From Artemisia argyi (lineage: Eukaryota; Streptophyta; Magnoliopsida; Asterales; Asteraceae): 64,000 nt of DNA. The DNA is taken from contig CM060708.1 of the NCBI GenBank assembly GCA_030686995.1, forward strand, positions 180,843,115 to 180,907,114, in the 5' to 3' direction. Positions 10,656-22,495 of this stretch are shown in pieces (within the stretch, counting starts at the first letter, position 1; the number at the start of each line of letters is the position of its first letter). The notes below the pieces were generated by a model. That model searched no databases, was not told the origin of the DNA, and saw nothing but the letters and a program-made list of their open reading frames with translations. A program made the position numbers and the translations under genes.

Positions 10656-12545
10656 TGTTTGTTTAAGATTGTCCGCGATTTATTATGACTCTTGTGCTCG
10701 TTATCTTCTCTCCACTCGAGTTTCATTCATCGATGCTTTTGGAAATCCTATATCCATGAATCTTATCGACTAACGTTTTCTTTGGCATACTTAATAAACG
10801 GCCCTAGAATTTTGTTAGGATTGCCTTAACCCACAAAACATTTAGAACAATGTTTAATTCTAGTCCGGGGGAGGGTGAATCTTCGATTCAATTTGACCTT
10901 GCATTTTTCACCATGTCGTGTACTCTTGCAACTCCGTTTTTTCACCAAAAATAAAAAAATGAAAAAAATTGAAAATTTCAAAAATTTTGAGAAAAAGTAT
11001 AAAAAATGAGAAAAGTTGAAAAATTGTGCAAAATTATAATAAAGTTTGAATAAGTGTTTTGACACCTTGTTGACTTTCTTGCAGGCGAGGGTAGGAATAA
11101 ATATTTTGACTTGACCGGGCATGTTAAGCCCTAGCTTGTTCCCTTAACCAATGATAATCACATAAGCTTGTGCTAGTCTTGTACACCAGGAGCTATAAAA
11201 TGCGAATTCTTCCTTAAGAATCTACAAGTTCCCGTACTTGACTTTAGACATGCGCAGCTTAAAAGCTTTCGCTAGTCTTTTACATTAGGAGCTAGAAAAC
11301 GCAAATTCTTCTTCTAGAATTTGCAAGTTTCCGTATCTGACTTTATATATGCGTGGCTGATTATCGGCTAAGTATTCGCGGGTTTCATTATTAGGAATCT
11401 TAAATTGCAAAGAGCGAGAAATGACAGAGTTTATTTAGAAGTTAGATGCTAAACGTGGAGTAGTTGGTTCTCTTTAGAGCTCATGAGAGGTACTTGTGGC
11501 TTTTTACTCCCATAAAATACGTCACTGATATATAATAGATGTTCTAGGTTAATTAGTGGTATTTAGGTTTGGATAATATTTTGTTCTTTATTTTCTTAAG
11601 AGAATCTTTGCTTTAGAAGTTGGGTACATATCAAGGAACATAAAAAATAAGAGCAAAAATTGAAAAATCAAAAGTCAACAGTTGATTATGTATGTGGTTT
11701 TGGAGCTACCCGATAAGTTTCCATTGATGTTATGAGAAAAAGTAAAGAAAGAAAAGTATGAAAAATATGAGAAAAGTATGAGGAAAGTGAAAAATGAAAA
11801 GAAAAAAAGTGAAAGTTGAAAGTTATGATGAATAAGATCTTGAATGTAAATAAGTTGTTGGCGCGTGAGGTGCATGTGAATGATTCTAAATTGGACACAT
11901 GAGGTGCACGTGTAGTACTCCGCAACTTATCTATGATATTGTATGTACCCAAATTCCTTGATGTGGACCGAATTTCTATTGCAGTGGTTCTTGAGAGAAA
12001 ATGGAAAACTACTTATCGTTTAAACTTAGGTGTCACTATCGAACTAAAAAGTATTGAAACGAGAAAATATGAAGCAATTCATTTCTCAACAAAAATAAAA
12101 TCATGAGATACAAAACTTAGGACATGGGAGTAAGAAGTTTCCACAAGTAACTTTTATGAGTAGTGTTAGCATCTAACTTGTAGATAAGCTGTGATCTCGT
12201 TTGTACGCTTAGTTTGGGGGCTTGTGAAAAATCAAGGATGACGATTTTTATCCATATGGTCATTTCTCCATGAGAAGTGTTTTTACTCGTTGACCCTAAA
12301 AATTATTGCAAAATAATGAAAGTTCAACAAACCGTTACAAGAATGAAGTATGAACAGTCCGAAAATAGAAGTGAAAGTTGAATAAAGGAAAAATTTTGGA
12401 AAATGGAGCGTTTGCGGGAATAAATGATTTTATTACTTCTTTTGAACCTCCTTGCTACTTTACAAAGTTAGTAGGAAGAGTTATGAAATTATTTATCCCA
12501 AAAGCGTGAATTGATCACATTGTGTGAGGACACGACAATACCATA
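10656..12545 (+). other. Non-coding internal tail of element B
   Basis: No convincing ORF on either strand; Phe-rich frames on the minus strand are shadows of A-rich plus-strand sequence. It contains a purine-rich TAGTCCGGGGGAGGG motif at 10861-10875, resembling the terminal polypurine tract at 12546, and a pair of about 99-bp repeats with hairpins (11172-11369). The equivalent space in autonomous Athila elements holds pol and an env-like ORF. Confidence 0.6.
11172..11369 (+). repeat. Two diverged 99-bp direct repeats with internal hairpins
   Basis: Units starting GCTAGTCTT at 11172 and 11271 align through AGGAGCTA, AATTCTTC, CAAGTT and TATGCG to about 11369. Each holds an inverted repeat: 11202-11225 (ATTCTT/AAGAAT core) and 11301-11324 (GCAAATTCT, six-base loop, AGAATTTGC, a perfect 9-bp stem). 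Confidence 0.7.
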
Positions 12546-12558
12546 GTCCGGGGGATTA
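12546..12558 (+). other. Probable polypurine tract of element B
   Basis: GTCCGGGGGATTA just before a TGGTGAGTGC start taken as the 3' LTR edge. It echoes the TAGTCCGGGGGA motif at 10861. The 5' LTR lacks this end, so the exact boundary cannot be confirmed by comparison. Confidence 0.5.
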
Positions 12559-13086
12559 TGGTGAGTGCTTAATCACTCACCTTTTCTGAGCCAAATTAGG
12601 ACTTTATAATCCAAAAACTAACCTTAAAGGCCAAAGAAAACATGTTTTTCTGATTGTGAATGTGAAGGTACGGATATCTCGTGAAATGACGAAAAACAAT
12701 CGGAAATAAACAAAAACGAGCATGAGAGTAGAACGTGTGCAGATCAGTCAATGAAAGTCAATTTTGAGCCTTAAAAGACCTCAGAGATTTGAGATTTATT
12801 AGATTTGATCCCTGGACAAAGTTTCATGCGATTGTCATTTCCAGTCCTCCAAGTTTCAGAAGTCGTCATTTATGGTCCTTGGAAGAAATATTATGAGAAA
12901 TGCCAAAGACAACCCTCAAAGATTAGAGAAAAGGCAATTGAAGTCCCTTAAGATATTTGTGAGGAAATACAGATTATACCCTTATAGTTTCCTAAATGTC
13001 ATTTTTGGTCCTTACTCTTTACTAATATCAAAATATGAATAATCCAAATCCAACACCAAGGCCTGGTCCAAATATTAAACAATAGT
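12559..13086 (+). repeat. First part of 3' LTR of element B (U3)
   Basis: Assigned because element C inserted at ATAGT (13082-13086 and 23905-23909), so 13086 and 23910 were once adjacent. Joining them gives a continuous U3 running into the TATA box at 24334. The start at TGGTGAGTGC is inferred from the purine tract before it. No ORF is present. Confidence 0.55.
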
Positions 13087-14496
13087 TGGCAGCATAGGGA
13101 TTGCACCAGGCTTTACCTCTCAAGGGATCTTGAGAAACTTACAACCCCCACCAGGCAGTGTACCTGATCGTTGTAGTATAGTATAGTGACAAGTACCGGG
13201 GGATTGATCGTTCAGCTAGGAATAGTGTCGCTAGGATTAGAAAACCTAAATACTAGTTCTAAAGATGAAGGATGATTATTTTTGTATTTTTATATTTTTT
13301 TGAAAGCAAGTAAAAATCTCAGGTTTGAAGGATTTGGGCGGAATTAGTTGTTAGTCAACTAACCGAATACTAAGATGCAATCAAAATAAAATACTAGAAA
13401 TGAAAATAAACTAAATTAAACTAAGGTTGTGAGCAATAAGTGGAGAAATGTGTTTACTTAGATTTCACTACTCCCTAGATATCTTTTACACGTTAATTAC
13501 TTGTTATAGTTGCGTAGATGACGGATTGTATTCCTTAATACCATTCATGGGGTGGCGTACTTAACTCCCCAATCCTATGAGTGCCTACTTCACTCCTATG
13601 TCGAGCCGGCTAAGAAGCTCCTAACATGAGATCATTAGAATTTACTCATGCATTAAATACAACCAATAAAACCTAGTACACATCGGTTCATGTTTCCTAA
13701 GACGTTCAAGCATGTTACCATTTGGAGATCTGCCAGTTTTCTTAAGCCTAACATTGAAATCATTCATCCAATACAACCATCAACAAGTAATCAACACATA
13801 ATCAACATCTAAGTTTCATTAGATCTAAGCAAACATAAGATAAATCTAGCCTAGCATGGTGGAATCAAGAAAAGCACAAGATATAGACAATCAACACATA
13901 GACATATTGATTGAATTAAAAGAACACCTATCTCAATTACACATGTAAGGGTTCAAGGGCTGAAAACCCTTGAAAAACCTGTAAAAATCGTATATGGTTC
14001 GGCCTTAGGGTTTCTCCAAACTTGTTCCTCTTAATGAATGAAAATTAGAAAACTATATATAGAAAATTGAGTCTGATGGCTTCAAGAACAATCTTGTGAC
14101 GTCGTCATCTCGCCACCAAAAGAATTCTCGGACTGCCTTGATCTACATCTGACGCCGTCACGTATTAACTTTTTCCAGGCAGTCACGTATTTAACTCTTG
14201 ACGCTCTTCCTTGTGATGCCTTCATTTCTATACTAGGCCGTCATGAAATTTACTCTTGACGCCGTCAGGAAAATGCTCTTGACGCCGTCACCTACTGTTC
14301 CCAGCTTGGAAAATTAAGTCTTTGGCGTTTTCATCACTTTTATGCTCCAAAAACGTCCGAATTGCTTCCTTTTCCATATTTCACTCACAAAGTACCTAAA
14401 ATCACAAAAGGAACGATTTAGGGCAATATTTGATCAAATAAATTCAATTCCGGGCTTAAATGACCCCTTAAAAGTGGTTCATTTTTTGCCTCATCA
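13087..14496 (-). repeat. 3' LTR of element C
   Basis: Plus-strand ends TGGCAGC and CTCATCA. It matches 22496-23904 throughout, with roughly 55 substitutions and one small indel seen by eye. In the element's sense the U3 is at the higher coordinates and holds TGACG-type half-sites at about 14097-14290, then a TATA box CTATATATA at 14053-14061 (palindromic core, usable on the minus strand). Confidence 0.95.
14090..14293 (-). promoter_or_regulatory. TGACG half-site cluster in U3 of 3' LTR C
   Basis: Six to seven copies of TGACG(C/T)CGTCA or one-base variants within 200 bp, placed just upstream of the TATA box in the element's sense. TGACG is the core of as-1/TGA-type bZIP binding sites in plants. 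Regulation through it is inference. Confidence 0.5.
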
Positions 14497-16984
14497 TATA
14501 CCCTTACACTTGAGATTTGCTTGTCCTCAAGCGAATGCGCTTTTATTCTACTCAAAATACGAGTTAGGGGTCATTTAACACTAATATAAAAGTAATTACA
14601 ACAAATAATCGTTCCACTAAAGACCAAAGACAAGCACGGAGGTCATACACTAGCACCTCACAAATAATGTTTAGATACTCACATCTCTCGGGTGTAATTA
14701 AGTATAAATTACAATATGGAAACGAAAAATATCTCTCACTACCTGTCATAGCAAAATAGATTACCATAGGCTTGGGAAAGGATCAAACCTCCACCACATG
14801 GCGTAAGCACCTAGGATAAACTATCAAAGAGGTCTTTTAAAGGGTTGTAACGTTAGGTGTAGGGATATGGAAAACACGGTTTTGTTGGATATAGGCAATC
14901 TTTACTGGTGGCGAGTTAACAATCTTGGTTAATTACATGTATAATATGGCGTTGCTAAGCCAAGACTAGACTCGACTTAAGCTAATAAATGAAAAATAAC
15001 AAAAACATAAAATAAACATAGAATGAAATGGGATGATAGTCCGTATGTTTTTTCTCTTTTTCTTTTTCTAATTTTTTTTTCTTTTTCTTGATTTTTCGAT
15101 TTTATTTTATTTATTTATTATTTTTTTTTTTGCATACACTCTTACCCTACCATCCAAAATAATACATCATAGGGGATGAACATTCCCCTTACACTTGAAT
15201 CTTTACATACTTTACAATAAACTAATCTAATGACTCGAATTAAGAAAATCAAAACACTTGGAGTACTTTTAAGATTAACGTACATATGGGGGTAATAATA
15301 TGATGTTCTTCCCCATTACTCCATAAAATAAGTACTTTACCCATGAGTCCCAATCGTCCCAAAACAATATGTACAAGGATATGACTCGACTTAGCAACCA
15401 TGTAATCAATTAGATAGTTAACTTAAGGTTTAACAAATAACAATAATGCACTAAAAATGAGCGCATGCACGGAAGGCTAAGGCGATTTGGTTGTACATTT
15501 AAGTGGGGTCTAACAAATTCTTCCTTTAAGTAAAATGCTTAAAGTTAGAAACGAAAAGATAGGCTCGGAGGGGTGTACTAGGGGTTTCGTGTACTAAAAA
15601 TGAGTACAACGCTAAGGTGTGGGAAAAATTAGTTGACTTAACTAGCCAAGTAATATGACTTAAATGGTCAAGTAATTATGATACGGGTTTAACACAAGGG
15701 TGACCCTAATGCCTCTTATCATGTAGTAAATCCTACTACACGAATGTAGTCTCACTAGCGGTCTCGGGATATATCACTAACGCAAGTTCTAGAATCTAAA
15801 TGCTACCGGTACACTCATAAGCACTAATAGTAAATGCTTTTCCTATCAAATCTAAAGGCGAACCTCACATATTTGGGTGGAAAATTTTTCTGAAAGTACG
15901 GTTTTGTGCTAGTCATACAATCTCCTATCTATGAGACGCTTGCTATGGCCAAAGTTTCACTCCTAAATGTTGTAAAAAATTTAAAATTTGGCGCTAAAAT
16001 TGCACTAACAAGTATTTCTCATAGTTTTCTTACACATCTACTATCATACAAACAAACTCAAGCGAAACTGTATCTGTAAGGTATCATCATTTTACCCTCC
16101 CCTTACACTTAAGATGAACATTGTCCCCAATGTTCAAGTAAAGAATGTAAAAGTGAAATAAGTAAAACGAATGAAATCAAATACTCCCCTGATTCGCTCG
16201 GTATGGATAATAAGGTGGCCAGGTTAAATCTTCCTCCAAGAAAATGAACAATCAAAGCTTCCCTTCCAGAATATAAATCATCTTCTTGTCATACATAACC
16301 TGTAAATCCTGAGAAAACAAACAAAGCAACCTCGCATAAAATCGGCGGCAATCTACATAAGTTACTAAATCCTAGAAAACAAAATAAGATATAATGCTTG
16401 TGGAATGAAGTTTACAGATTTCCTGGAGATTATAAAACTTAATAATTCAACAAAAACTTTAAGAATCCGTTAGAAAAACAAAACTGGTAAAATTTCCAAG
16501 TTTTTACACGTGACGCCGTCAAGAGTAAACTCATGACGCCATCAGAAGTGACCTGCAGAAATTCTTGTGTTAAGTTTCCGGAAAATTTCTGGAAAAACTT
16601 GGTCCTACTTCCTGGAAAATCCTACAAAACTTCATTATGACTCGATACAAGCATGTGACTTTAACGAATACGAATATACATGTCCATTTAATATTTTGGA
16701 GAATCAAGATCGGTTTGTTTCTTAAAAACATATTTGGGGTTTACCCTTACACTTATCTGTTGCAAAAATACTTTTAGGTGGAGTTAAGATTAGGCCAAAA
16801 CAACAAAGTAAAGTATTTCCACTTTTTAGTTTAGAAACATGATCTACCAACAATAAAAATAAAGCATGCATATGGAAACAAATAGCAAACAAACAAAATA
16901 AAATCACACAAAGCATAGGTTGCCTCCCAAGAAGCGCTTTTCTTTATTTACGAGTCTTGTAGCTAGATTCAAGGCCATGAGTTA
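14497..16984 (-). other. Non-coding 3' region of element C with repeated purine tract
   Basis: No frame of note between the integrase stop and the 3' LTR; Athila elements often have an env-like ORF here, and none survives. The motif AAGTGTAAGGG (minus sense) occurs four times: at 14501-14512 next to the LTR, where it is the polypurine tract, and at 15185-15196, 16099-16110 and 16743-16754. A pair GTGACGCCGTCA / ATGACGCCATCA near 16510-16545 repeats the U3 motif outside the LTR. A T-rich run is at 15050-15130. Confidence 0.65.
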
Positions 16985-18395
16985 CTACGTGACCTCATCA
17001 TCAAACGTCACATCCTCCTCACTAATCATTTCATTATTATTTTCTTGATAATGCTTTACACGTTGTATGTTAACAGTAAATTCCCTACCTTCATCGTCTA
17101 ATAACACAACGGCTCCAGTTTTAGAGGAATTTTTCACCGTAAATGGTCCATACCATCTAGACTTGAGTTTTCCCGGAAATAATCTCAACCGAGAATTATA
17201 CAATAGGACTTTGTCTCCTTCTGAAAATTCTTTGGGTTTCGTAATTCTCTGGTCATGCCATCTTTTTGCTCTCTCTTTATATGTGATGGAAGATTCATAG
17301 GCTTCTAACCTAAGCTCATCAAGCTCGTGTAATTGAAAGAACCTATTAGTTCCGGCAATTGTATAATCTAAGTTACATGTCTTAAGCGCCCAATAAGCCT
17401 TATGTTCTAATTCTACTGGCAAGTGACACGCCTTACCATACACCATGCGAAACGGGGTCGTTCCAATAGGTGTCTTGTAGGCGGTTCGGAATGCCCACAA
17501 GGCTTCGCCAAGTTTAAATGACCAGTCTTTTCTATTTTGACTAACCATCTTTTCAAGTATTCTTTTAATAGCCCTATTGGTGTTTTTGACCTGGCCATTG
17601 GTTTGTGGATGATAGGCGGTGGAGAACTGATGGGATACTCCATACCTCTTTATGACCTTTTCAATTTGTGCATTGCAAAAGTGGGTCCCCCTATCACTGA
17701 TGAGAGCTTTAGGAATCCCAAATCTAGCGAAAAGCTTTTTCAGGAAATGAATGACTACCCTGGCATCATTGGTCCTAAGGGCTTGTGCCTTAACCCATTT
17801 TGAAACATAATCGATGGCAACTAAAATGTATTCGTTCCCCCTGAAGATGGAAAGGGTCCCATGAAGTCAATTCCCCAAACATCGAAGACCTCACATACTT
17901 GTATAAAATTCTGAGGCGCTTCATCCCTATGTGATATGTTCCCGGCCCGTTGACATGCATCGCATGCCTGTACCATTTCTTTGACATCACGGAAATTTGT
18001 GGGCCAATAGAATCCTGCGTCGAAAATCTTTCGGGTGATGGTGCTTATCCCATGATGCCCTCCAGAGAGACCAGAGTGACATTACCTCATAATCTTTACC
18101 GCCTCACTTTTCGAAACACAACGTCTTATAATTTGGTCAGGACACCTTCGGAATAAAAATGGTTCATCCCAAAAGTAGTATTTTAACTGAGAAAAGAACC
18201 TTTTTCTTTCGTATCTAGTCAGGTGTTCAGGAACGATTCTGCTTGCGAGATAATTGGCAAAATCGGCGTACCAAGGCTCCGAATCAATCATTAACATGAG
18301 TTGTTCGTCAGGAAATGAATCCCTAATCTCACTTCTATCGTGTTCATCCAAGGGGTTTTCAAGACGAGATAGATGATCTGCAACCAGATTTTCTG
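16985..18395 (-). pseudogene. Integrase of element C, broken, catalytic Glu lost
   Basis: Integrase would join element DNA to the host chromosome. The zinc-binding start ([20 protein letters not shown], then CDACQ near 17950) and core ([15 protein letters not shown] near 17680) are readable, followed by a C-terminal domain ending in [11 protein letters not shown] and a stop at 16985. Breaks: a stop at 18082 and frame changes between 17990 and 17550. In the D,D-35-E triad the third residue is changed: the block reads [10 protein letters not shown] (near 17575), with Lys where Glu is expected. The region joins the RNase H frame across a run of ten C at 18396-18405. Confidence 0.85.
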
Positions 18396-20785
18396 CCCCC
18401 CCCCCTCTTATCACGAATCTCAACATCAAATTCTTGTAGCAATAAGATCCACCAAATTAGTCGTGGCTTAGCATCCCGCTTAGCAAAAAGATATCGAAGA
18501 GCCGAGTGATCAGTGAAAACGACTGTCTTTGAAAGGACAAGATATTGCCGAAATTTGTCGAATGCGAACACTATGGCTAACAATTCCTTTTCGGTGGTAG
18601 AGTAATTCTCTTGAGCGGGATTCATGGTTTTGCTAGCGTAGTAAATAGGTTGGAATAGCTTGTCACGCCGTTGGCCCAACACAGCCCCGACAACGAAATC
18701 GCTAGCGTCACACGAGATTTCAAACGGTAACTCCCAGTTGGGTGTAATCATGATTGGAGCTTGTGTGAGCTCTTTTTTGAAGAGATCGAATGCATCCTTG
18801 CATTCTTGGGAAAAATCGAACAGAGCATCCTTCATAAGCAATTGAGTCATTGGTCGAGCTATTTTGGAGAAGTCTTTGATGAATCTCTGATAAAACCCGG
18901 CGTGCCCCAAGAAGCTGCGTATTGCTTTAACAGTCATGGGGTATGGTAACTTAGATATAGCTTCAACTTTAGCTTGGTCCACCTCTATCCCGTTCCCTGA
19001 GATCTTATGCCCTAACACAATCCCTTCTTTCACCATGAAATGACACTTTTCCCAGTTTAACACCAAGTTGGTTTCCTCACAACGTTTAAGCATCTTTTCG
19101 AGATTAGCAAGACAGTGGTCGAAGGAGTTCCCGAAGACCGAAAAGTCATCCATGAACACTTCCATGCTGTCTTCCATAAGTTCGTGAAAGATTGCGGTCA
19201 TGCATCGTTGGAAAGTGGCGGGGGCATTACATAGTCCAAAAGGCATCCTTTTGTAGGCAAATGTTTCATAAGGGCAAGTAAACGTGGTCTTTTCTTGGTC
19301 CTCAAGTGCTATGGGAATTTGAAAATACCCTGAAAATCCATCCAAGAAGCAATAGTACTCGTGTCCAGACAATCTCTCTAACATATGGTCAATGAATGGC
19401 AAGGGAAAGTGATCTTTCCTCGTGGCATCATTGAGCTTTCGATAGTCAATGCATACCCGCCATCCAGTGACCGTTCTCTGGGGCACCATCTCACCCTTGT
19501 CATTCTTAACTACAGCCATTTCACCCTTCTTAGGTACAACCTGTACACGACTGACCCATGGGCTATCCGAGATTGGGTAGATCAATCCTGCATCCAGAAG
19601 TTTGATGACTTCTTTCTTTACTACTTCCTTAATGTTGGGATTCACCCGCCACTGGGGTTGCACGGTAGGTTTATAATCTTCTTCCATGAGAATCTTATGT
19701 GTGCAAAAAGTTGAGTAAATCCCCTTAATGTCGGCTACACTCCATGCGAGCACTCCCTTATATTTCTTTAGGACCTCTAAGAGTTTACCTTTTTGTTCAT
19801 GTTCCAGGGAAGAGTTTATGATTATCGGCAGTTGGTCCTCTCCCTGAAGGAAGGCATACTCTAAATGGTTAGGAAGCTCCTTAATATCTAACTCAGGAGG
19901 TTCGATAATAGAAGGCTTAAGCTTGTTTTCGGGCTTTCGGAGCTCGAGATGCTCCGTTGCCTCTTGTCTAGGGTAGAAGGAGACTGCACCAACATCCTCC
20001 ATCTTTTCCACCTCTAGCAAAGGCAGAAAACTCTCGTCTCGTAGCCAGCCTTCCTCGATCTGTTCATCGACACAGCTATCAATGACATCTGTGAGTTCAT
20101 CGACCTCCCCAATGAAATAGAGCCGGTTAGCTGCTTCGAGAGAGAGATCCATAGAGTCCTTAATGTCGAAGGTTGTGCTATCGGTTCCCACTTGCAAGGT
20201 TAACTTGCCGTCATAAACATCAATGACTGCACGAGCGGTAGCAAGAAATGGTCTCCCTAAGATGATGGGTACCAAGTCATCCTCCTCCATATCCAGGATT
20301 ACGAAGTCGACCGGGAATTTAAATTTCCCAACTTTAACTAGCACATTCTCGCATATCCCTACGGGGTACTTGACTGATCTATCGGCTAGTTGGATGTTCA
20401 TACGGGTAGGCTTTAATCCAGAGTATCCTAATTTAAGGAACATAGAGTGAGGCATGAGATTGATACTCGCCCCCAAATCGGCAAGAGCATTCTTTATTGA
20501 TAGAGATCCTATGGAGCAAGGCAAGGTGAAGCTGCCTGGATTGTCTACCTTTTTTGGTAGCCCTCGATGGGTCACCACTGCGCATTCTTCCCCCAGGGTC
20601 ACAAGACCCTCAAGTTTCTTTCGGTTAGCGAGTTGTTTTTTAAAGTATGCGCTATACTTCGGCATGTGATAGCAAGCATCAAGGAGGGGTATGGTGACTA
20701 TTGAGTCTTTTAGGTATGACAAGAATCTTTTATTATCATTATCAGTTTTCTGGTTCTTTAATCGGGATGGGAATGGGATTCTCAC
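18396..20785 (-). CDS. Protease-reverse transcriptase-RNase H of element C
   Basis: About 800 codons without a stop. Order: Athila protease leader, protease (ALADLGASINLMP at residues ~105-120; IILGRPFLATARAV at ~185), linker, reverse transcriptase (WRVCIDYRKLNDATRKDHFP; QIPIALEDQEKTTF; MPFGLCNAPATFQRCM; FMDDFSVFG active site with both Asp), then RNase H (EISCDASDFVVGAVLG, TTEKELLAIVFAF, VFTDHSALRYL; Asp, Glu, Asp present). The open frame begins with GTG at 20785 and has no clear ATG, so it is probably the downstream part of a gag-pol polyprotein. The frame is lost at the run of ten G (coding sense) that separates it from integrase. Enzymatically this is the best preserved pol in the window. 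Confidence 0.9.
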
Positions 20786-22258
20786 ATGTTGGTTAGGTGG
20801 GGTTGATGGGAAGGGGTCGTCAAGGGAGGTTGGTTGGGAGTCTCGCTGCCTACACCCTCTTCCTCCTCGCGAGGCTTGTTTGGATCAGGAGTGATGGGGG
20901 ACGAGCTTGGGTAAGGGGGTCCTTGGTTGTTGTTCCAGCTCGAGTGGTTATCGCAAGCATGGGGTCTTTTTGCTAACTGATGGCGTTTCAAAGTTATCGA
21001 GGGCTGAGTTAAGCTTGTTGAAAAATTCTCCAATGTCATTCTGCTGCTCGTCAACAAGTTCATTAAGACCTTTCAATTGCAAGCCATTTTCTTGAGTGAA
21101 GTGACCAAGGTCCTCTTCAAAAGTGCTCCTGATTTCGAATTCAGGACCTTCCTCTCATTCTTTTCTTTTTATCAGATTTCCCCAGAGGGTGTAATCATCA
21201 TTTTGGTAAAAAGGCAAAAGGGAGGGATCAGCATAGATGTCACCTCCTGACAAGCATGCATGTTCAGTCGTGGCTGCTCCTCCGCATTCTTCTACCTCAT
21301 GCGGGCCCCCACAGTAGTCGCAGATCAAGTAAGGATTCGAAAGTTGTTTAGGTAACTGCGACCCAACTAGGTACTCCATTCTTTTGTGAATTTTTCTCAA
21401 CCGATCTGAAGTGCTTTCAGAAATGCTGACAGTCGACTCAGGTTCATCCCAAGTGTCATCCTGGTCTTGAGCATATTCTTCAATCCTATCCCATCCTTCT
21501 TCGGCACTAAGATTGGCTAATCTCCCTTTTCTAGATTGGTTGACTCCGTTCCGATCATTAGAGGAGACATTGTCGTAGAAGATTTGGACCAAAAGCCAAA
21601 GTTCGATGCCATAATGGGGAACTTGTCTTATTAAATCCTTAAATCTAATCCACGATTTATGGAAGGGTTCGTCCTTCCCTTTTCAGAAACGGAGGATCCT
21701 ATCTCTAAATGCTGAGGTTTTTCCAGGTGGAAAGAACTTCTCATAGAACTTGGATATGAGTTGCTCCCATGTGAAAATAGATTCAGAAGGGAGTTTATCA
21801 TACCACTCTTGGGCTTTTTCATATAGGGTGAAAGGAAAGAATCGTAATCGGGACGTGTCTCTAGTAGCCCCATCCGTATGGAGGGTGTCTACTATTTTCA
21901 AGAAGTCTTTAATGTGTTGAATTAGATCTTCCTCATCTAATCCACAAAACTTACACACACTTTGGACAAGCCAAACATCGTTCGCATGCAAGACCTCATT
22001 GGTGTGTTCGTTTGGGTAGACAATGGCATTTGAGAAGCCACGAGGGGTTGGGGAGGAGTAGTCCTTAAGGCGCTTAGGAGTAGGAGTTGCGGGGGTACTC
22101 ATCTCGTTGTTGGGTTGGGAGCTAGGGGTTGTAATGTGATTTTCTGAATTTTCTTCAGAAAGGGGTGCATCAAAATCAATGGCAACTCTAGATGGTTCAG
22201 GAGTTGAGTGAGATTGTCTTAATCTATGCATTTCTCTTTCGGGTTCTGCATAAGGCAA
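20786..22258 (-). pseudogene. Broken gag of element C
   Basis: Gag domain reads in one frame from about 22330 downwards (no clear ATG; 22258 is a TTG): VCKFCGLDEEDLIQHIKDFL, LRFFPFTLYEKAQEWYDKLP, FYEKFFPPGKT, then WIRFKDLIRQVPHYGIELW after a TGA at about 21681. A zinc knuckle CDYCGGPHEVEEC (CX2CX3HX4C) lies near 21310. The frame ends at 21155; the following 370 bp to the protease frame are out of phase and hold several stops, with a Pro/Ser-rich spacer. The order and spacing match Athila gag. Confidence 0.85.
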
Positions 22259-22470
22259 GATAAGGTTTCTAATGGAACTACGACTCCTAGTGATCCTAAG
22301 GTTAGAGGATTCGTCAGTTGCAATGATGGCAGGTGGTGAAAAGTTACGAATAAAAACATGAAGAAATAAGATAGACTAAAGAAAACCTAAAAATAAAAAT
22401 AAAATCTTACTAGAAAGGAATCTAGCAAGTAGACCTAATAAAAAGAGATTCTAACCTAGACAATAACTAT

Positions 22471-22493
22471 TCCCCAGGCTGCGGCGCCAAAAA
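22471..22493 (-). other. Primer-binding site of element C (Asp tRNA type)
   Basis: Minus-strand TGGCGCCGCAGCCTGGGGA preceded by four T, two bases from the 5' LTR edge at 22496. It differs at a few positions from the PBS of element B. Confidence 0.9.
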
Positions 22494-22495
22494 CT

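Noticed and set aside
10826..11122. Phe-rich 98-codon minus-strand ORF, and similar at 11675-11952
   Set aside because: Produced by A-rich plus-strand sequence; no conserved motif, start context or partner.
14342..14578. 78-codon plus-strand ORF across the 3' LTR edge of C
   Set aside because: Crosses the LTR boundary and is on the non-coding strand; chance.
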